The notes below the pieces were generated by a model. It did no database searches. It saw only the letters and a program-made list of their open reading frames with translations, and had not been told where the DNA came from. From Tropicimonas sp033101155 (GTDB taxonomy: Bacteria; Pseudomonadota; Alphaproteobacteria; Rhodobacterales; Rhodobacteraceae): a stretch of 64,000 bases of DNA. Positions 52,826-61,734 of the stretch are shown one piece after another; position 1 is the first letter of the stretch, and every line of letters begins with the position of its first letter. The stretch is from NCBI RefSeq assembly GCF_033101155.1, contig NZ_JAWMPX010000008.1, positions 124,001 through 188,000 on the forward strand, given 5' to 3'. The translations under genes and the position numbers were made by a program.

Positions 52826-53263
52826 TTACGGATTCGGGATTGTGCTGGTGGGGAGGCGTTTTTCGAAAGAGGCCGTCTGATCTTGTCTGACCAGGGGCAG
52901 GGTGCAATCGCGCAGGGTGATCCGCGCCGGGCCGCGGGTTGCCAGAGCGCCGACGAAACCGTCCGCGAGGTCGAAATGGGTCAGGGACCAGTCTTCGGCG
53001 CGCGCGCTGGGTAGCCGAATGGCTTTCATCTCGGCCGGTGCACCGGGGCTCAGCGAGACATCGAGTGCGTCCATTTCCACGGTCAACCCGGTCCCGAGCG
53101 CCTTGACCAACGCTTCTCTACGGGTCCAGCGCCGGAAGAAGCCAGCGGGCCAGAGGGGGGGAGAGAGCGATGCGTGTTCGTCCTCGCCCAGGGTCGCGCG
53201 CAACGCGTCGAGGCGTGTCTGCGCGGGTTCCAGTGACCGGATCCTGAGATCACCCCCGATCAT
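52826..53263 (-). CDS. Truncated Sfp-type 4'-phosphopantetheinyl transferase remnant
   Basis: 145 residues from ATG 53263 (ATGA overlap with the GT4 gene). Contains the C-terminal half of the family: FFRRWTRREALVKALGTGL matches the WxxKEAxxK metal/catalytic motif, followed by the DVSLSPG and DWSLTHFD segments. The N-terminal half (about 80-100 residues) is missing. The first motif, normally GxDxE, reads GGDLR at the very start, so one of the metal-binding acids is Arg. Probably non-functional, or a relic with another role. The coupling to the GT gene suggests that the 5' part was lost when this junction formed. Confidence 0.7.
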   Translation of the reverse strand: MIGGDLRIRSLEPAQTRLDALRATLGEDEHASLSPPLWPAGFFRRWTRREALVKALGTGLTVEMDALDVSLSPGAPAEMKAIRLPSARAEDWSLTHFDLADGFVGALATRGPARITLRDCTLPLVRQDQTASFEKRLPTSTIPNP

Positions 53264-54426
53264 TGCACCACCCGGACGCCCTGTTTCAGCAGTTCGCATT
53301 CCATGCCTGCGCGGAAGCTGGCCTCGTCAAAGCGTTTGGCATGGGCGAGCAGCCTCGCCGTGTCGGGCCGGTCCAGCCCGTCGGCTTCGAAGCGCTCGAT
53401 CGCGCTGATCAGCCCTTCGGGGCTCTGCTCGGGGAAGAGCAGCCCGGTTTCCCCGTCGATCACCGTGTCCAGCGCTCCGCCGCGCCCATAGGCGATGACT
53501 GGGCGGCCGGAGGCCATCGCCTCTACCGGTGTGATGCCGAAATCCTCCTCGCCGGGAAACAGCAGAGCCTTGCAGCGCGCCATTTGCGACTTCAGGACGT
53601 CAAAGGAAACATGGCCGAGGAAGACGATATTGTCCTTCGCCCGTGCTTGTCGCGCGGCAACGGTCTTGTCGGGGCCACCGATCACCACGAGCTTGCGGCC
53701 GAGCCTGTTAAAGGCCTCGATGACGATGTCGGGACGTTTATAGGGAGCGAGCTCGCCGGCCCAGAGATAGAAATCGCCGAGTTCCGCCTGCGGGACGGGG
53801 GCGAACGCCTCGACGTTGACTGGCGGGTGGACGATACCGGCCTCCCGGCGCCAGTATTTCCTGATCCGGGCGGCGACATGGGTCGAGTTGGCGACAAACC
53901 GGTCGACGCGGGCGGCAGATGTGACATCCCATTGGCGCAGCCGATGGGCCACATGCGGCATGACCTGTCGCGTCAGCCAGCCGGCACCGTCGCGATAGGT
54001 GTGGTATTGATCCCAGAGGTAGCGCATGGGCGAATGGCAGTAGCACAGGTGCGGCGCTTCGGGCGGGCCGATGACGCCCTTGGCCGGACCGCTCTCGGAG
54101 GAGAGCACAAGGTCGTAGCCCGAGAGGTCGAGCTGTTCCAGGGCGCGGGGCATGAAGGGCAGGTATTTCCGATACTGCGTCGCGGCCATCGGGAGGCCTG
54201 CGATGAATGTCGTCCTGATCCGGTGCCGCCTGAGCGTCTCTGAGAGCGCGTCCGGAACCACAACATGTGTGTAGATATCGGCCTGAGGGAACATGCGACA
54301 GAGCGCTTCGAGCACCTTCTCGCCGCCGCGCATTCCGACCAGCCAGTAGTGTATCAAGGCCACGCGCATTTCGGAGGACGAGCGGGGGGCGAGGCGCTCG
54401 AGCGCGGGGGCGATCTCATGCATCAT
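53260..54426 (-). CDS. Glycosyltransferase family 4 protein
   Basis: 388 residues from ATG 54426, with GGAGGG 8 bases upstream; ATG 54369 (MRVALIHYW) is the start of the conserved fold, so the first 19 residues may be an extension. GT-B: VALIHYWLVGMRGGEKVLEAL at the N-terminus, LCYCHSPMRYLWDQYH, VVIGGPD, and the donor motif GEEDFGITPVEAMASGRPVIAYG (EX7E). Similar to mannosyl- and other transferases of exopolysaccharide or O-antigen loci. Acceptor unknown. An unrecognised reading frame ends over its start. Confidence 0.87.
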   Translation of the reverse strand: MMHEIAPALERLAPRSSSEMRVALIHYWLVGMRGGEKVLEALCRMFPQADIYTHVVVPDALSETLRRHRIRTTFIAGLPMAATQYRKYLPFMPRALEQLDLSGYDLVLSSESGPAKGVIGPPEAPHLCYCHSPMRYLWDQYHTYRDGAGWLTRQVMPHVAHRLRQWDVTSAARVDRFVANSTHVAARIRKYWRREAGIVHPPVNVEAFAPVPQAELGDFYLWAGELAPYKRPDIVIEAFNRLGRKLVVIGGPDKTVAARQARAKDNIVFLGHVSFDVLKSQMARCKALLFPGEEDFGITPVEAMASGRPVIAYGRGGALDTVIDGETGLLFPEQSPEGLISAIERFEADGLDRPDTARLLAHAKRFDEASFRAGMECELLKQGVRVVQ

Positions 54427-55168
54427 GGAAATACCCTCCGATCCGGGGCTCCGGTGCCTCAGCGTGAGTGCCGGTCACATAGATGGTGCCGTCCAGATTG
54501 ACCGGGAGGTTGGTGTGCACGGACATCGTCCGGGCCCGTATGAACGGATCTTCGGCAATGCGTCTGACACGGGAAGAGGCGCTCAGGTCCGAAGGCATGA
54601 TCCTGCTATTCATCGATGGCGGTCTCGCAGGCCGCTTCCCGGGCGGTGCCGGGGGCTGGACACGGGGGCACCCTGCGCCGCCAGTTCAGCACAAGCCTGT
54701 CCGGTCGACTGGGGACGGTCCTGTCTCATAGTTCCAACGCGCAAATCACACTCCCTCGCGCGGCTTTTCCACCGCTTCGGACGAGCCACCCACCCATGAT
54801 CAAGGTGTCATCCGTGCGCGGAAAGTCAAATTCAGACGGTTAAGAGACGAATTTTCCGGTTCTTGGTGGAACAATGCCTGTGGTTGGCGATGAATTGTTG
54901 ACGCCGGTACGGGCGTTTCTGCCGTGGGGGCACTGTCGCCTGGAACGATTCGAGCACGGTCCCCGGGGAGGGCCTGTCCTGGTGCCCGTCCTTCGCGAAG
55001 ACGATGGCGCCGAGTTCGGGCATGGCGTCGGGCCGTTTCGCTTCGATCAGCCGATGACCGCCTTGCCCGATCCGTTCGGAGGCGTCGATGGCCAGGAACC
55101 TGAAAAAAGGGAAAGCCGAGGGAATGTCCCGCCGGCTTCCTTGTTTGCTCGGTGAAGTGGTGGCTGTA
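54427..55168. other. Gene-poor stretch with a possible degraded gene
   Basis: 742 bases without a confident gene. On the minus strand a frame of about 110 codons ending at 54832 has the GC-rich third positions of real genes here (segment LAIDASERIGQGGHRLIEAK), but it has no plausible start or recognised family. A second minus-strand frame ends at 54416 over the start of the GT4 gene. Remnants of lost genes are the simplest reading. Confidence 0.3.
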
Positions 55169-56350
55169 TCAGGCGATCATGTCTTCCGCGAAAATGAAGT
55201 CGCTCTCGTCCAGCAGGTGTTCGCGCGTTCCGAAGAGAAGGACGCTGTCGCCATCTTCGAAGTGGATCCGAGATCCGAAGAACCCCCCGTCGATCTGGTC
55301 TTCGATATCGGAGTAGCTGTCGATTCCCTCGTAGGACGACAGGTCGATCTTGTCGACGCCGTTCCGGAAGAAGAAAATGATGTCATCGTCGCTGCCGTTT
55401 CCAAAAACGAATGTGTCGCGTCCGCCACCACCGATCATCCGGTCGTTGCCGGCGCCACCCTCGATGATGTCATCGCCGTGACCGCCATAGATCTTGTCGC
55501 GCCCGGAGCCGCCGTCCATGATATCGGCGCCGCGTCCACCAGACATCCAGTCATTGCCGGAGCCGCCGTCCATGGCATCGTTTCCGCCACCACCGTAAAT
55601 CTTGTCGTTTCCGGATTCGCCTTTCAGGATGTCATTGCCCCGCGCCCCCGAGATCCAATCGTTTCCGCTGCCGCCGAACGCGACGTCGTTGCCGATACCG
55701 GCTCGGATGATGTCGGCACCGCCATTGCCATCGATGAAGTCATTGCCAGACCCGGTATTGTATGAATCGCCATCGTCATCGCCGATGATGAAATCCGTTC
55801 CGGGCTGCGTCAGGATCGAGCTGACGGGCAATGGCAGCAAGACACCGTCAAGGACGTGGATGATGCCATTGCCACCGTCGACATCGAAGCCGATCAGGTT
55901 CGGATCGGGCAGCCCGGGATCGAGATCGACGAGGCCGGGCGCAGACAGGTTGAGTGTCACGCTGCCGCCTTGCAAGGTCGCGATCGATGCGCCGTCGCCC
56001 AGGCTGGCCACGGTTGCCAAGTCGAATGCGCCGCTGTCCACGACGTGATAAGTCAGGATGCTCTGCAAGAGCGGGATCGGATCGCCCCCGCCGAGAAGCG
56101 TCAGCGCATCGACGATGAAGCCGAGCGAGCCGCCCTCATCCGACCCACCATAGCCGAGCGTCTGGGCGAGCCCGATGAAGGCATCGTCGTTCGGGGCAAA
56201 TACCGTGAACGTGGCGTCCTCATTGCTCAAAGCCGGAGCGAGGCCCGCCGTCAGGACGGCCTCCCTCAGCAGGTCGAAATCCATACCATTGGTATCAGTC
56301 GTTCCCGGCGCACCACTGAGTTCCACGACCGTGTTTACGATATTTGCCAT
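55169..56350 (-). CDS. Secreted fasciclin (FAS1) protein with RTX calcium-binding repeats
   Basis: 393 residues from ATG 56350, with GGAGGA 5 bases upstream. FAS1 domain at about 20-190 (ATFTVFAPNDDAFIGLAQTLG and NGIIHVLDGVLLP). From about 210 to 330 there are RTX nonapeptides of the type GGxGxDxxx (GGSGNDWIS, GGSGNDWMS, GGAGNDRMI), followed by a C-terminal RTX tail (DTFVFGNGSDDD) as needed for type I secretion. No N-terminal signal peptide. A calcium-stabilised surface adhesion protein is likely. No type I exporter is in the window. Confidence 0.92.
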   Translation of the reverse strand: MANIVNTVVELSGAPGTTDTNGMDFDLLREAVLTAGLAPALSNEDATFTVFAPNDDAFIGLAQTLGYGGSDEGGSLGFIVDALTLLGGGDPIPLLQSILTYHVVDSGAFDLATVASLGDGASIATLQGGSVTLNLSAPGLVDLDPGLPDPNLIGFDVDGGNGIIHVLDGVLLPLPVSSILTQPGTDFIIGDDDGDSYNTGSGNDFIDGNGGADIIRAGIGNDVAFGGSGNDWISGARGNDILKGESGNDKIYGGGGNDAMDGGSGNDWMSGGRGADIMDGGSGRDKIYGGHGDDIIEGGAGNDRMIGGGGRDTFVFGNGSDDDIIFFFRNGVDKIDLSSYEGIDSYSDIEDQIDGGFFGSRIHFEDGDSVLLFGTREHLLDESDFIFAEDMIA

Positions 56351-56861
56351 TTGATCCTCCGTCTCGCATTGTTCCAACAGTCCGAAACCAACCAGCTCGG
56401 TCGCCGCGGCGCCGAATGAACTCTTGAATGGGTCTTCATTTTCTCTTTCGAACTGTCTGATCTACGCCGCGCAGGGGAATGTGGATCACTGGTTCCGCGG
56501 TTTTTGCGGGATCATCTGATCTGGCATCTTCGAGACGGCCATCGAGGCCGGGATGCCCGAGGCATCGGGTCTGGTTCGTTCGCTGTCCAGAGGGATGCAG
56601 CTGAACGGTTTGTTTGAAAAGGGTTTTTCAGCCGGTGTCGGAAGCGTGGCTGCGCTCCACACATGAACTTTCGAACGCCGGGCGCGGTGGGAAGCGCGAC
56701 ACGGGGCCATTCTCTCATCCGGGCTCTGACGCGGATGTGTTCTGCGCGTGATTAGGACATTTCTGCTTGGATCGCTCAAGCGGCGCTGCCGCCGAACGAG
56801 CGTCGTTCGGCGGTGCTTTCTCGAGGCAGTTTTCTTCCGGTGGGGCGCTTTTGCGGCCGGT
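56351..56861. other. Intergenic stretch between RTX gene and ychF
   Basis: 511 bases. The left part holds the ribosome site and presumably the promoter of the FAS1-RTX gene (AT-rich patch at about 56410-56460). The right part has the hairpin at 56789-56813. No protein pattern was found in either strand; reading frames of 68-215 codons here are Arg-rich shadows. Confidence 0.4.
56789..56813 (-). terminator. Strong hairpin downstream of ychF
   Basis: Perfect 11-bp stem CCGCCGAACGA (56789-56799) / TCGTTCGGCGG (56803-56813) with a GCG loop, about 49 bases past the ychF stop on its strand. No T-run, so termination would rely on the stem alone. Confidence 0.55.
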
Positions 56862-57959
56862 TCAGGCGTTGAAGAGGAAATGCATGACGTCGCCGTCCTG
56901 CACGATATAGCTCTTGCCCTCGACCCGCATCTTCCCGGCCTCCTTGGCACCGGTCTCGCCACCGCAGGCGACGTAATCCTCGTAGGCGATGGTCTCGGCG
57001 CGGATGAAGCCGCGTTCGAAATCGCCATGGATGACGCCGGCGGCCTTGGGCGCACTGTCGCCCTTGTGGATGGTCCAGGCGCGGGCTTCTTTCGGACCGG
57101 CGGTGAAATAGGTCTGAAGATCAAGCAAATCATGGCCGACGCGGATCAACCGGTCGAGCCCGGCCTCGTCCAGTCCCAGCTCGGAGAGGAACATCTCGGC
57201 CTCCTCCGGCTCGAGTTGGGAGATCTCTTCCTCGATCTTGGCCGAGATCACCACGGCAGCGGCGCCCTGCTCGGCGGCCATCTTTTCGACGGCCTTCGAA
57301 TGCGCGTTGCCCTCTGCGGCCTCATCCTCGGAGACATTGCAGACATAGAGGATCTTCTTCGTGGTCAGGAGCTGCAGCATCTCCCAGGCCTTGGCGTCCT
57401 CGGCATCGATCTCGACGCTGCGGGCGGGCTGGCCATTCTCCAGCGCTTCGAGGGCGGCGCGCAGCAAGCGGTCCTGCTGGAGCGCCTCCTTGTCATTGCC
57501 CTTGATCTTGCGCACCAGCCCCTGCAGGCGTTTCTCGATGCTCTCCATGTCGGCCAGCATCAGCTCGGTCTCGATGGTTTCAGCATCCTCGACCGGGTTC
57601 ACCCGGCCATCGACATGGGTCACATCGCCATCCTCGAAGCAGCGCAGCACATGGGCGATGGCATCACATTCGCGGATATTGGCGAGGAACTGGTTGCCAA
57701 GCCCCTCGCCCTTGGAGGCACCCTTCACCAGGCCGGCAATGTCGACGAAGGTCATCCGCGTGGGGATGATCTGTTTGGAGCCGGCAATCTCTGCGAGCTT
57801 GTCCAGCCGCGTGTCCGGCACGGCCACCTCGCCGACATTCGGTTCGATGGTGCAGAAGGGAAAATTCGCGGCCTGGGCAGCGGCGGTTCTGGTCAGCGCG
57901 TTGAAGAGCGTGGATTTGCCGACATTCGGCAGGCCCACGATGCCGGTCTTGAAACCCAT
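56862..57959 (-). CDS. ychF: Redox-regulated Obg-like ATPase YchF
   Basis: 365 residues, full length. Nucleotide motifs GLPNVGKST, DIAGLVKGASKGEGLGNQFL and VCNVSE (in place of NKxD, the reason YchF prefers ATP), then a coiled-coil domain and the C-terminal TGS domain with LQTYFTAGPKEARAWT, and AGVIHGDFERGFIRAE. Ribosome-associated ATPase, linked to stress response; very conserved, housekeeping. Confidence 0.97.
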   Translation of the reverse strand: MGFKTGIVGLPNVGKSTLFNALTRTAAAQAANFPFCTIEPNVGEVAVPDTRLDKLAEIAGSKQIIPTRMTFVDIAGLVKGASKGEGLGNQFLANIRECDAIAHVLRCFEDGDVTHVDGRVNPVEDAETIETELMLADMESIEKRLQGLVRKIKGNDKEALQQDRLLRAALEALENGQPARSVEIDAEDAKAWEMLQLLTTKKILYVCNVSEDEAAEGNAHSKAVEKMAAEQGAAAVVISAKIEEEISQLEPEEAEMFLSELGLDEAGLDRLIRVGHDLLDLQTYFTAGPKEARAWTIHKGDSAPKAAGVIHGDFERGFIRAETIAYEDYVACGGETGAKEAGKMRVEGKSYIVQDGDVMHFLFNA

Positions 57960-58095
57960 TTCGGTCTCCTTGGAATGCGTTGGGGCGGCACCTAGCGCGG
58001 CGCGGGCACATACGCAAGGCGTAGGACTTGTCGGAATCGTGTTACACTGAGTGCTGTAGCCTGTGTGGGCAGGTGTTTTGTTCAGGAGACGCGGA

Positions 58096-58506
58096 ATGAC
58101 CCCGACCGTTTATGTGATGTTCAAGGATGGCCAATGCCGGGAGGCGATGGACTTCTATGCCGGGCTTTTCGGCGGCGAGGTGGCTGCGACGATGACCTTC
58201 GCCGAAGGACCGATGGAGATGCCGCCGGAGAAGGCCGGTTGGGTGATGCATTCGGTGCTCAATTTCCTCGGTGGCGCGTTGATGGGCTGCGATGACATGG
58301 GGCAGTACCAGCCGATGGCAGGCTGTTCGATCTCGGTGGATGCCGCGGATGCTGCCGGCGCAGAGGCATGGTTCAACGCGCTGGCCGAGGGTGGACAGGT
58401 GACGATGCCCTTCGCCGCGACTTTCTTCAGCCCCGGCTTCGGAACCGTGACGGATCGGTTCGGGATCAACTGGATGGTCGGGGTCTACGAGGCGCCGGAA
58501 GGGTAG
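58096..58506 (+). CDS. VOC family protein, PhnB-like
   Basis: 136 residues from ATG 58096. Paired beta-alpha-beta-beta-beta modules: TPTVYVMFKDGQCREAMDFYAGLFGGEV and GQVTMPFAATFFSPGFGTVTDRFGINWMV. Similar to glyoxalase/bleomycin-resistance and PhnB-like proteins, whose reactions vary and are mostly unknown. Divergent from ychF. Confidence 0.88.
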   Translation: MTPTVYVMFKDGQCREAMDFYAGLFGGEVAATMTFAEGPMEMPPEKAGWVMHSVLNFLGGALMGCDDMGQYQPMAGCSISVDAADAAGAEAWFNALAEGGQVTMPFAATFFSPGFGTVTDRFGINWMVGVYEAPEG

Positions 58507-58817
58507 ACAGGGCGCTCCGCTGGCGTCTTGCGGCGGGGCGCCAAGTGACGTTGGCACGGAGTCAACGGCGAAGCCCGCCGTGCCAGCGCCATCCCCTGGC
58601 AGGCGCTGGCACGGCTACCGTCGCAAGAGCAGCGAAGGTCCGTGGCGTCGGCAACGCACCCCGTTCGACCTCGCCCCTCCCCCCCTGCGAAATGACCGCG
58701 CGGCAGCTGCATCTCCCCTTGGCGTCGCGCTGCGGGACGGCGATGATACAGGCAAAACTCGCGAGACGCGGCTCTCGCTCCGACAACGCGCCGCTGGCCA
58801 CGAATGGGAGAAACACC
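58507..58817. other. Leader region of the GH43 gene
   Basis: 311 bases. Beside the perfect 14-bp hairpin given separately, a stem GGCGCTCCGC/GCGGGGCGCC near the VOC stop could terminate that gene. A longer reading frame extends the GH43 frame upstream through this stretch, but it shows no protein pattern, so it is treated as untranslated. Confidence 0.45.
58577..58615. other. Perfect 14-bp inverted repeat upstream of GH43 gene
   Basis: GCCGTGCCAGCGCC (58577-58590) pairs fully with GGCGCTGGCACGGC (58602-58615); the loop is 11 bases. No T-run. It may be a terminator for the VOC gene, a leader attenuator for the glycosidase, or an operator. Confidence 0.55.
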
Positions 58818-60398
58818 ATGGTCTCCAACCCGATCCTGCCGGGCTTTCACCCCGACCCCTCGCTCTGCAAGGCCGGCGATACCTGGTATATCGCGACCTC
58901 GACCTTCGAATGGTATCCCGGCGTCGAGATCAATGCCTCCAAGAACCTCAGCGATTGGGAGCTCGTTGCCCGCCCGCTCGACCGTGCCGCCCTGCTGGAC
59001 ATGCGTGGCAACCCGGACAATTGCGGCGTCTGGGCGCCTGCGCTGTCTTATGCGGATGGGCTGTTCTGGCTGATCTATACCAATGTGAAGCGCTTCGACG
59101 GCAGCTACAAGGACGCGCATAATTACCTGACCACGGCGCCCGCGATCACCGGCCCCTGGTCGGACCCGGTGCGGATGAACTCCTCCGGCTTCGATCCCTC
59201 GCTGTTCCACGATGAGGATGGCCGCAAATGGTTCGTCAACATGCAGTGGGACTATCGCGGCGCCGAGGGGCCGCATCCGGGCGGGCATTTCGCCGGCATC
59301 CTGTTGCAGGAATATGATCACGCGAAACGGACCCTCGTTGGCCCGGTGACGCGGATCTTCGAAGGCTCCGCGCGCGGCCTGACCGAGGCGCCGCATCTGC
59401 TCAGGCATGATGGCAAATACGTGTTGATCACCGCCGAGGGCGGCACCGGCTACGAGCACGCCGTCACCCACGCCCGCGCCGACACGATCACCGGCCCCTA
59501 TGAGCTGCACCCGCAGACCCACGTTTTGACTGCGGCGGACAAACCCGAAGCCGGGTTGCTGCGGATCGGCCATGGCCAGCCGGCCGGCGATTCTGAGGGT
59601 TGGTGGCACAGCTTTCTCTGCGGACGGCCCTTGCCGGGCCTGCGCCGCTGTCCGCTTGGCCGCGAGACCGGGATCACCCGGGCCTGGTGGGGGGCGGATG
59701 GCTGGATGTATTGCGACGACCCGCAGGACAGCCTACGTCCGGATGGCTACACCGAGGAGTGCAAGGAATACCGTTTCGACGGCACGATGGATCTCGACTT
59801 CCAGTGGCTGCGGACGCCGGAGACAGAGCGGATTTTCTCGACCACCGTGCGTCCGGGCCATTTGCGACTCTTTGGGCGCGAATCCATCGGGTCCTGGTTC
59901 GAACAGGCGCTTTTGGCGCGACGCCAGACCGGTTGGCGCTACTCGGCGGAAACGGTTCTCGCCTTCGAGCCACGCGATTTCCAATCACAGGCCGGGCTCG
60001 CCGCCTATTACAACCGGCACCAGTTCCACTATCTTTTTCTCTCCCGTGACGAAGCCGGGAACCGCGCGCTTGCCATCCAGTCCTGCCCGGGGCTTTGGCC
60101 CGAAGGCACCATCGAGCGGCCGATTGGCGAGGGGGTGCCGGTGCCGGAGGGGCTGCTGGAACTCGGGGTCGACGTGGATCTCGATGCGTTGCAGTTCCGC
60201 TGGCGTGTTCCCGGAAGCGAATGGGCTTTGATCGGGCCGGTGCTCGACGCCTCGGTGCTCTCAGACGAGGGCGGCCGCGGGGAGCATTCGAATTTCACGG
60301 GCGCTTTTGTCGGCATGGCGGCGCAGGATGCCAGCGGTCAGGGGCTGCCGGCCGATTTCGCAACCTTCCGCTACTGGAACCGGAACGCGGCAGGCTAG
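58818..60398 (+). CDS. Glycoside hydrolase family 43 (beta-xylosidase/arabinosidase type)
   Basis: 526 residues from ATG 58818, with GGGAG 9 bases upstream. Five-bladed propeller with the catalytic base Asp13 in GFHPDPSL, the pKa-setting Asp in GFDPSLFHDEDG (about 126) and the acid Glu in GLTEAPHLL (about 190). A C-terminal beta-sandwich (about 320-526) is typical of the longer GH43 beta-xylosidases. No signal peptide, so it acts on imported xylo- or arabino-oligosaccharides in the cytoplasm. No sugar transporter is adjacent. The stop overlaps that of waaA. Confidence 0.92.
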   Translation: MVSNPILPGFHPDPSLCKAGDTWYIATSTFEWYPGVEINASKNLSDWELVARPLDRAALLDMRGNPDNCGVWAPALSYADGLFWLIYTNVKRFDGSYKDAHNYLTTAPAITGPWSDPVRMNSSGFDPSLFHDEDGRKWFVNMQWDYRGAEGPHPGGHFAGILLQEYDHAKRTLVGPVTRIFEGSARGLTEAPHLLRHDGKYVLITAEGGTGYEHAVTHARADTITGPYELHPQTHVLTAADKPEAGLLRIGHGQPAGDSEGWWHSFLCGRPLPGLRRCPLGRETGITRAWWGADGWMYCDDPQDSLRPDGYTEECKEYRFDGTMDLDFQWLRTPETERIFSTTVRPGHLRLFGRESIGSWFEQALLARRQTGWRYSAETVLAFEPRDFQSQAGLAAYYNRHQFHYLFLSRDEAGNRALAIQSCPGLWPEGTIERPIGEGVPVPEGLLELGVDVDLDALQFRWRVPGSEWALIGPVLDASVLSDEGGRGEHSNFTGAFVGMAAQDASGQGLPADFATFRYWNRNAAG

Positions 60399-61657
60399 CC
60401 GAGCGGCAGCGCTGCTTCGAGCTGTTCCAGCAGGTCGGTCATGCCGCCTGTCTCGTCGAGCGCAAGCGCCGTGCGGGCCGCGCGCGTGAGATGCGCGCGG
60501 GTGGGACCATCAAGCGTCGCAAGTGCTGTACCAAGCGCTTCGGCATCCGCGACAGCCAGCGCGCCACGGGCTTGCGCCAGCGCATCGAAAGGTTCCGCGA
60601 AATTGGAGAGAAAGGGTCCGTGCAGGATGGCGCAGTCGAACTGGGCCGGCTCGAACGGCGTATGGCCGCCCTTGTCGACCAGCGAACCGCCGACGAAGCA
60701 TTGCCCGGCGAGCGCGTACCAGAGCGCCATCTCGCCCATCGTGTCGGCGAGATAGACCGCGCAGTCCGCGTCGGGAAGGTCCCCGGTCGAACGCCTGCGA
60801 TAGCGGAGCCCCGACGCTGCCAGCAGGGCCGCGACCTCATCGCTGCGCGGCACATGGCGCGGCGCCAGTATCAATCGCAGGTTCGGACGCGTGGCGCGGG
60901 CGGCCTGGAACGCAGCGAGGACCTGTTCCTCCTCCCCCGCATGGGTTGAGGCGGCGAGCAGGGTCTCGGCACGATCGAAGACACTCTGGAAGGGCGCAAG
61001 CTGGTCCGCCCCGGGCGGGGGCATCAGCACGGAAGATTTCAGCGTCAGCCGCGGCAGGAGAACCGCCTCCGGCAGGCCAAGGGCGCGAAACCGCGCCTCG
61101 GAGGCTGCGTCCTGCGCCGAGAGCAGGGTGACGGCGCGGATCATCTGTGCGGCCAGCCCGCCGAGGCGGCACCATTTCTTGAAGCTGCCGGCGGAGATGC
61201 GGGCGGAGACCATCGCGACCGGCAGGCCGCGCGCGGCGGCCATCGCGAAGCGGTTCGGCCAGAGATCGCCTTCGAGCAAGAGGAAGGCGTCCGGACGGAT
61301 GCGGGCGAGGAAGAGGTGGAGACAGGCGCGGAAATCCAACGGGGCGAGGCTGGCAGTGACGCGCGGCAGGCGCCAGCTCCGGGCCATGTCCCGTCCGGTG
61401 ACGGTATTGGCCGTGATGTGGATGCGCAGGCGCGGGTTGCGCCGAAGCAGCGCCTCGATCAGTTCGCGCGCGGAGGTCAGCTCGCCATTCGAAGCGCCGT
61501 GCAGCCAGAGGATGGTCGCGTCGCCTGACAGCGGCTTCACGCGGCCGAGCCTCTCGCCGAGATCGCTACGGTTCTCGCGCTTCTTGAGCCGACGCAGCAG
61601 GAGAAGCGCCGCGAAGACGGGCGCAAGCAGTGTCAGGAGGAAGCGGTAGAGGAGCAC
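60395..61657 (-). CDS. waaA: 3-deoxy-D-manno-octulosonic acid transferase (WaaA/KdtA)
   Basis: 420 residues, GTG start at 61657. N-terminal membrane anchor (about 3-22), then a GT-B fold of family 30: LWLHGASNGELTSARELIEALL, FLLLEGDLWPNR (acid Glu in this motif) and a C-terminal half with RLILAPRHVPRSDEV, GEMALWYALAGQCFVGGSLVDKGGHTPFEPA. Transfers Kdo to lipid IVA in lipopolysaccharide core synthesis. Its last codons overlap those of the GH43 gene on the other strand (stop codons share CTAG at 60395-60398). GTG initiation has only a weak ribosome site. Confidence 0.93.
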   Translation of the reverse strand: MLLYRFLLTLLAPVFAALLLLRRLKKRENRSDLGERLGRVKPLSGDATILWLHGASNGELTSARELIEALLRRNPRLRIHITANTVTGRDMARSWRLPRVTASLAPLDFRACLHLFLARIRPDAFLLLEGDLWPNRFAMAAARGLPVAMVSARISAGSFKKWCRLGGLAAQMIRAVTLLSAQDAASEARFRALGLPEAVLLPRLTLKSSVLMPPPGADQLAPFQSVFDRAETLLAASTHAGEEEQVLAAFQAARATRPNLRLILAPRHVPRSDEVAALLAASGLRYRRRSTGDLPDADCAVYLADTMGEMALWYALAGQCFVGGSLVDKGGHTPFEPAQFDCAILHGPFLSNFAEPFDALAQARGALAVADAEALGTALATLDGPTRAHLTRAARTALALDETGGMTDLLEQLEAALPLG

Positions 61658-61734
61658 GGGCGCGGTCCGTCAGGCTGGGGTTGCGCCGGGATAGGCCGGG
61701 GCGCGGCGCGGGGCAAGCCCCATCGCGGCGCGGG

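Noticed and set aside
52155..52907. Minus-strand frame of 250 codons in the AT-rich gap
   Set aside because: No recognisable motif, runs into the truncated transferase gene in another frame, and lacks GC-rich third positions.
56486..57133. Minus-strand frame of 215 codons between the RTX gene and ychF
   Set aside because: Ser/Arg/Pro-rich, overlaps ychF in another frame, with no ribosome site or domain.
56748..57995. Plus-strand frame of 415 codons opposite ychF
   Set aside because: ychF on the minus strand is unmistakable and this frame mirrors it.
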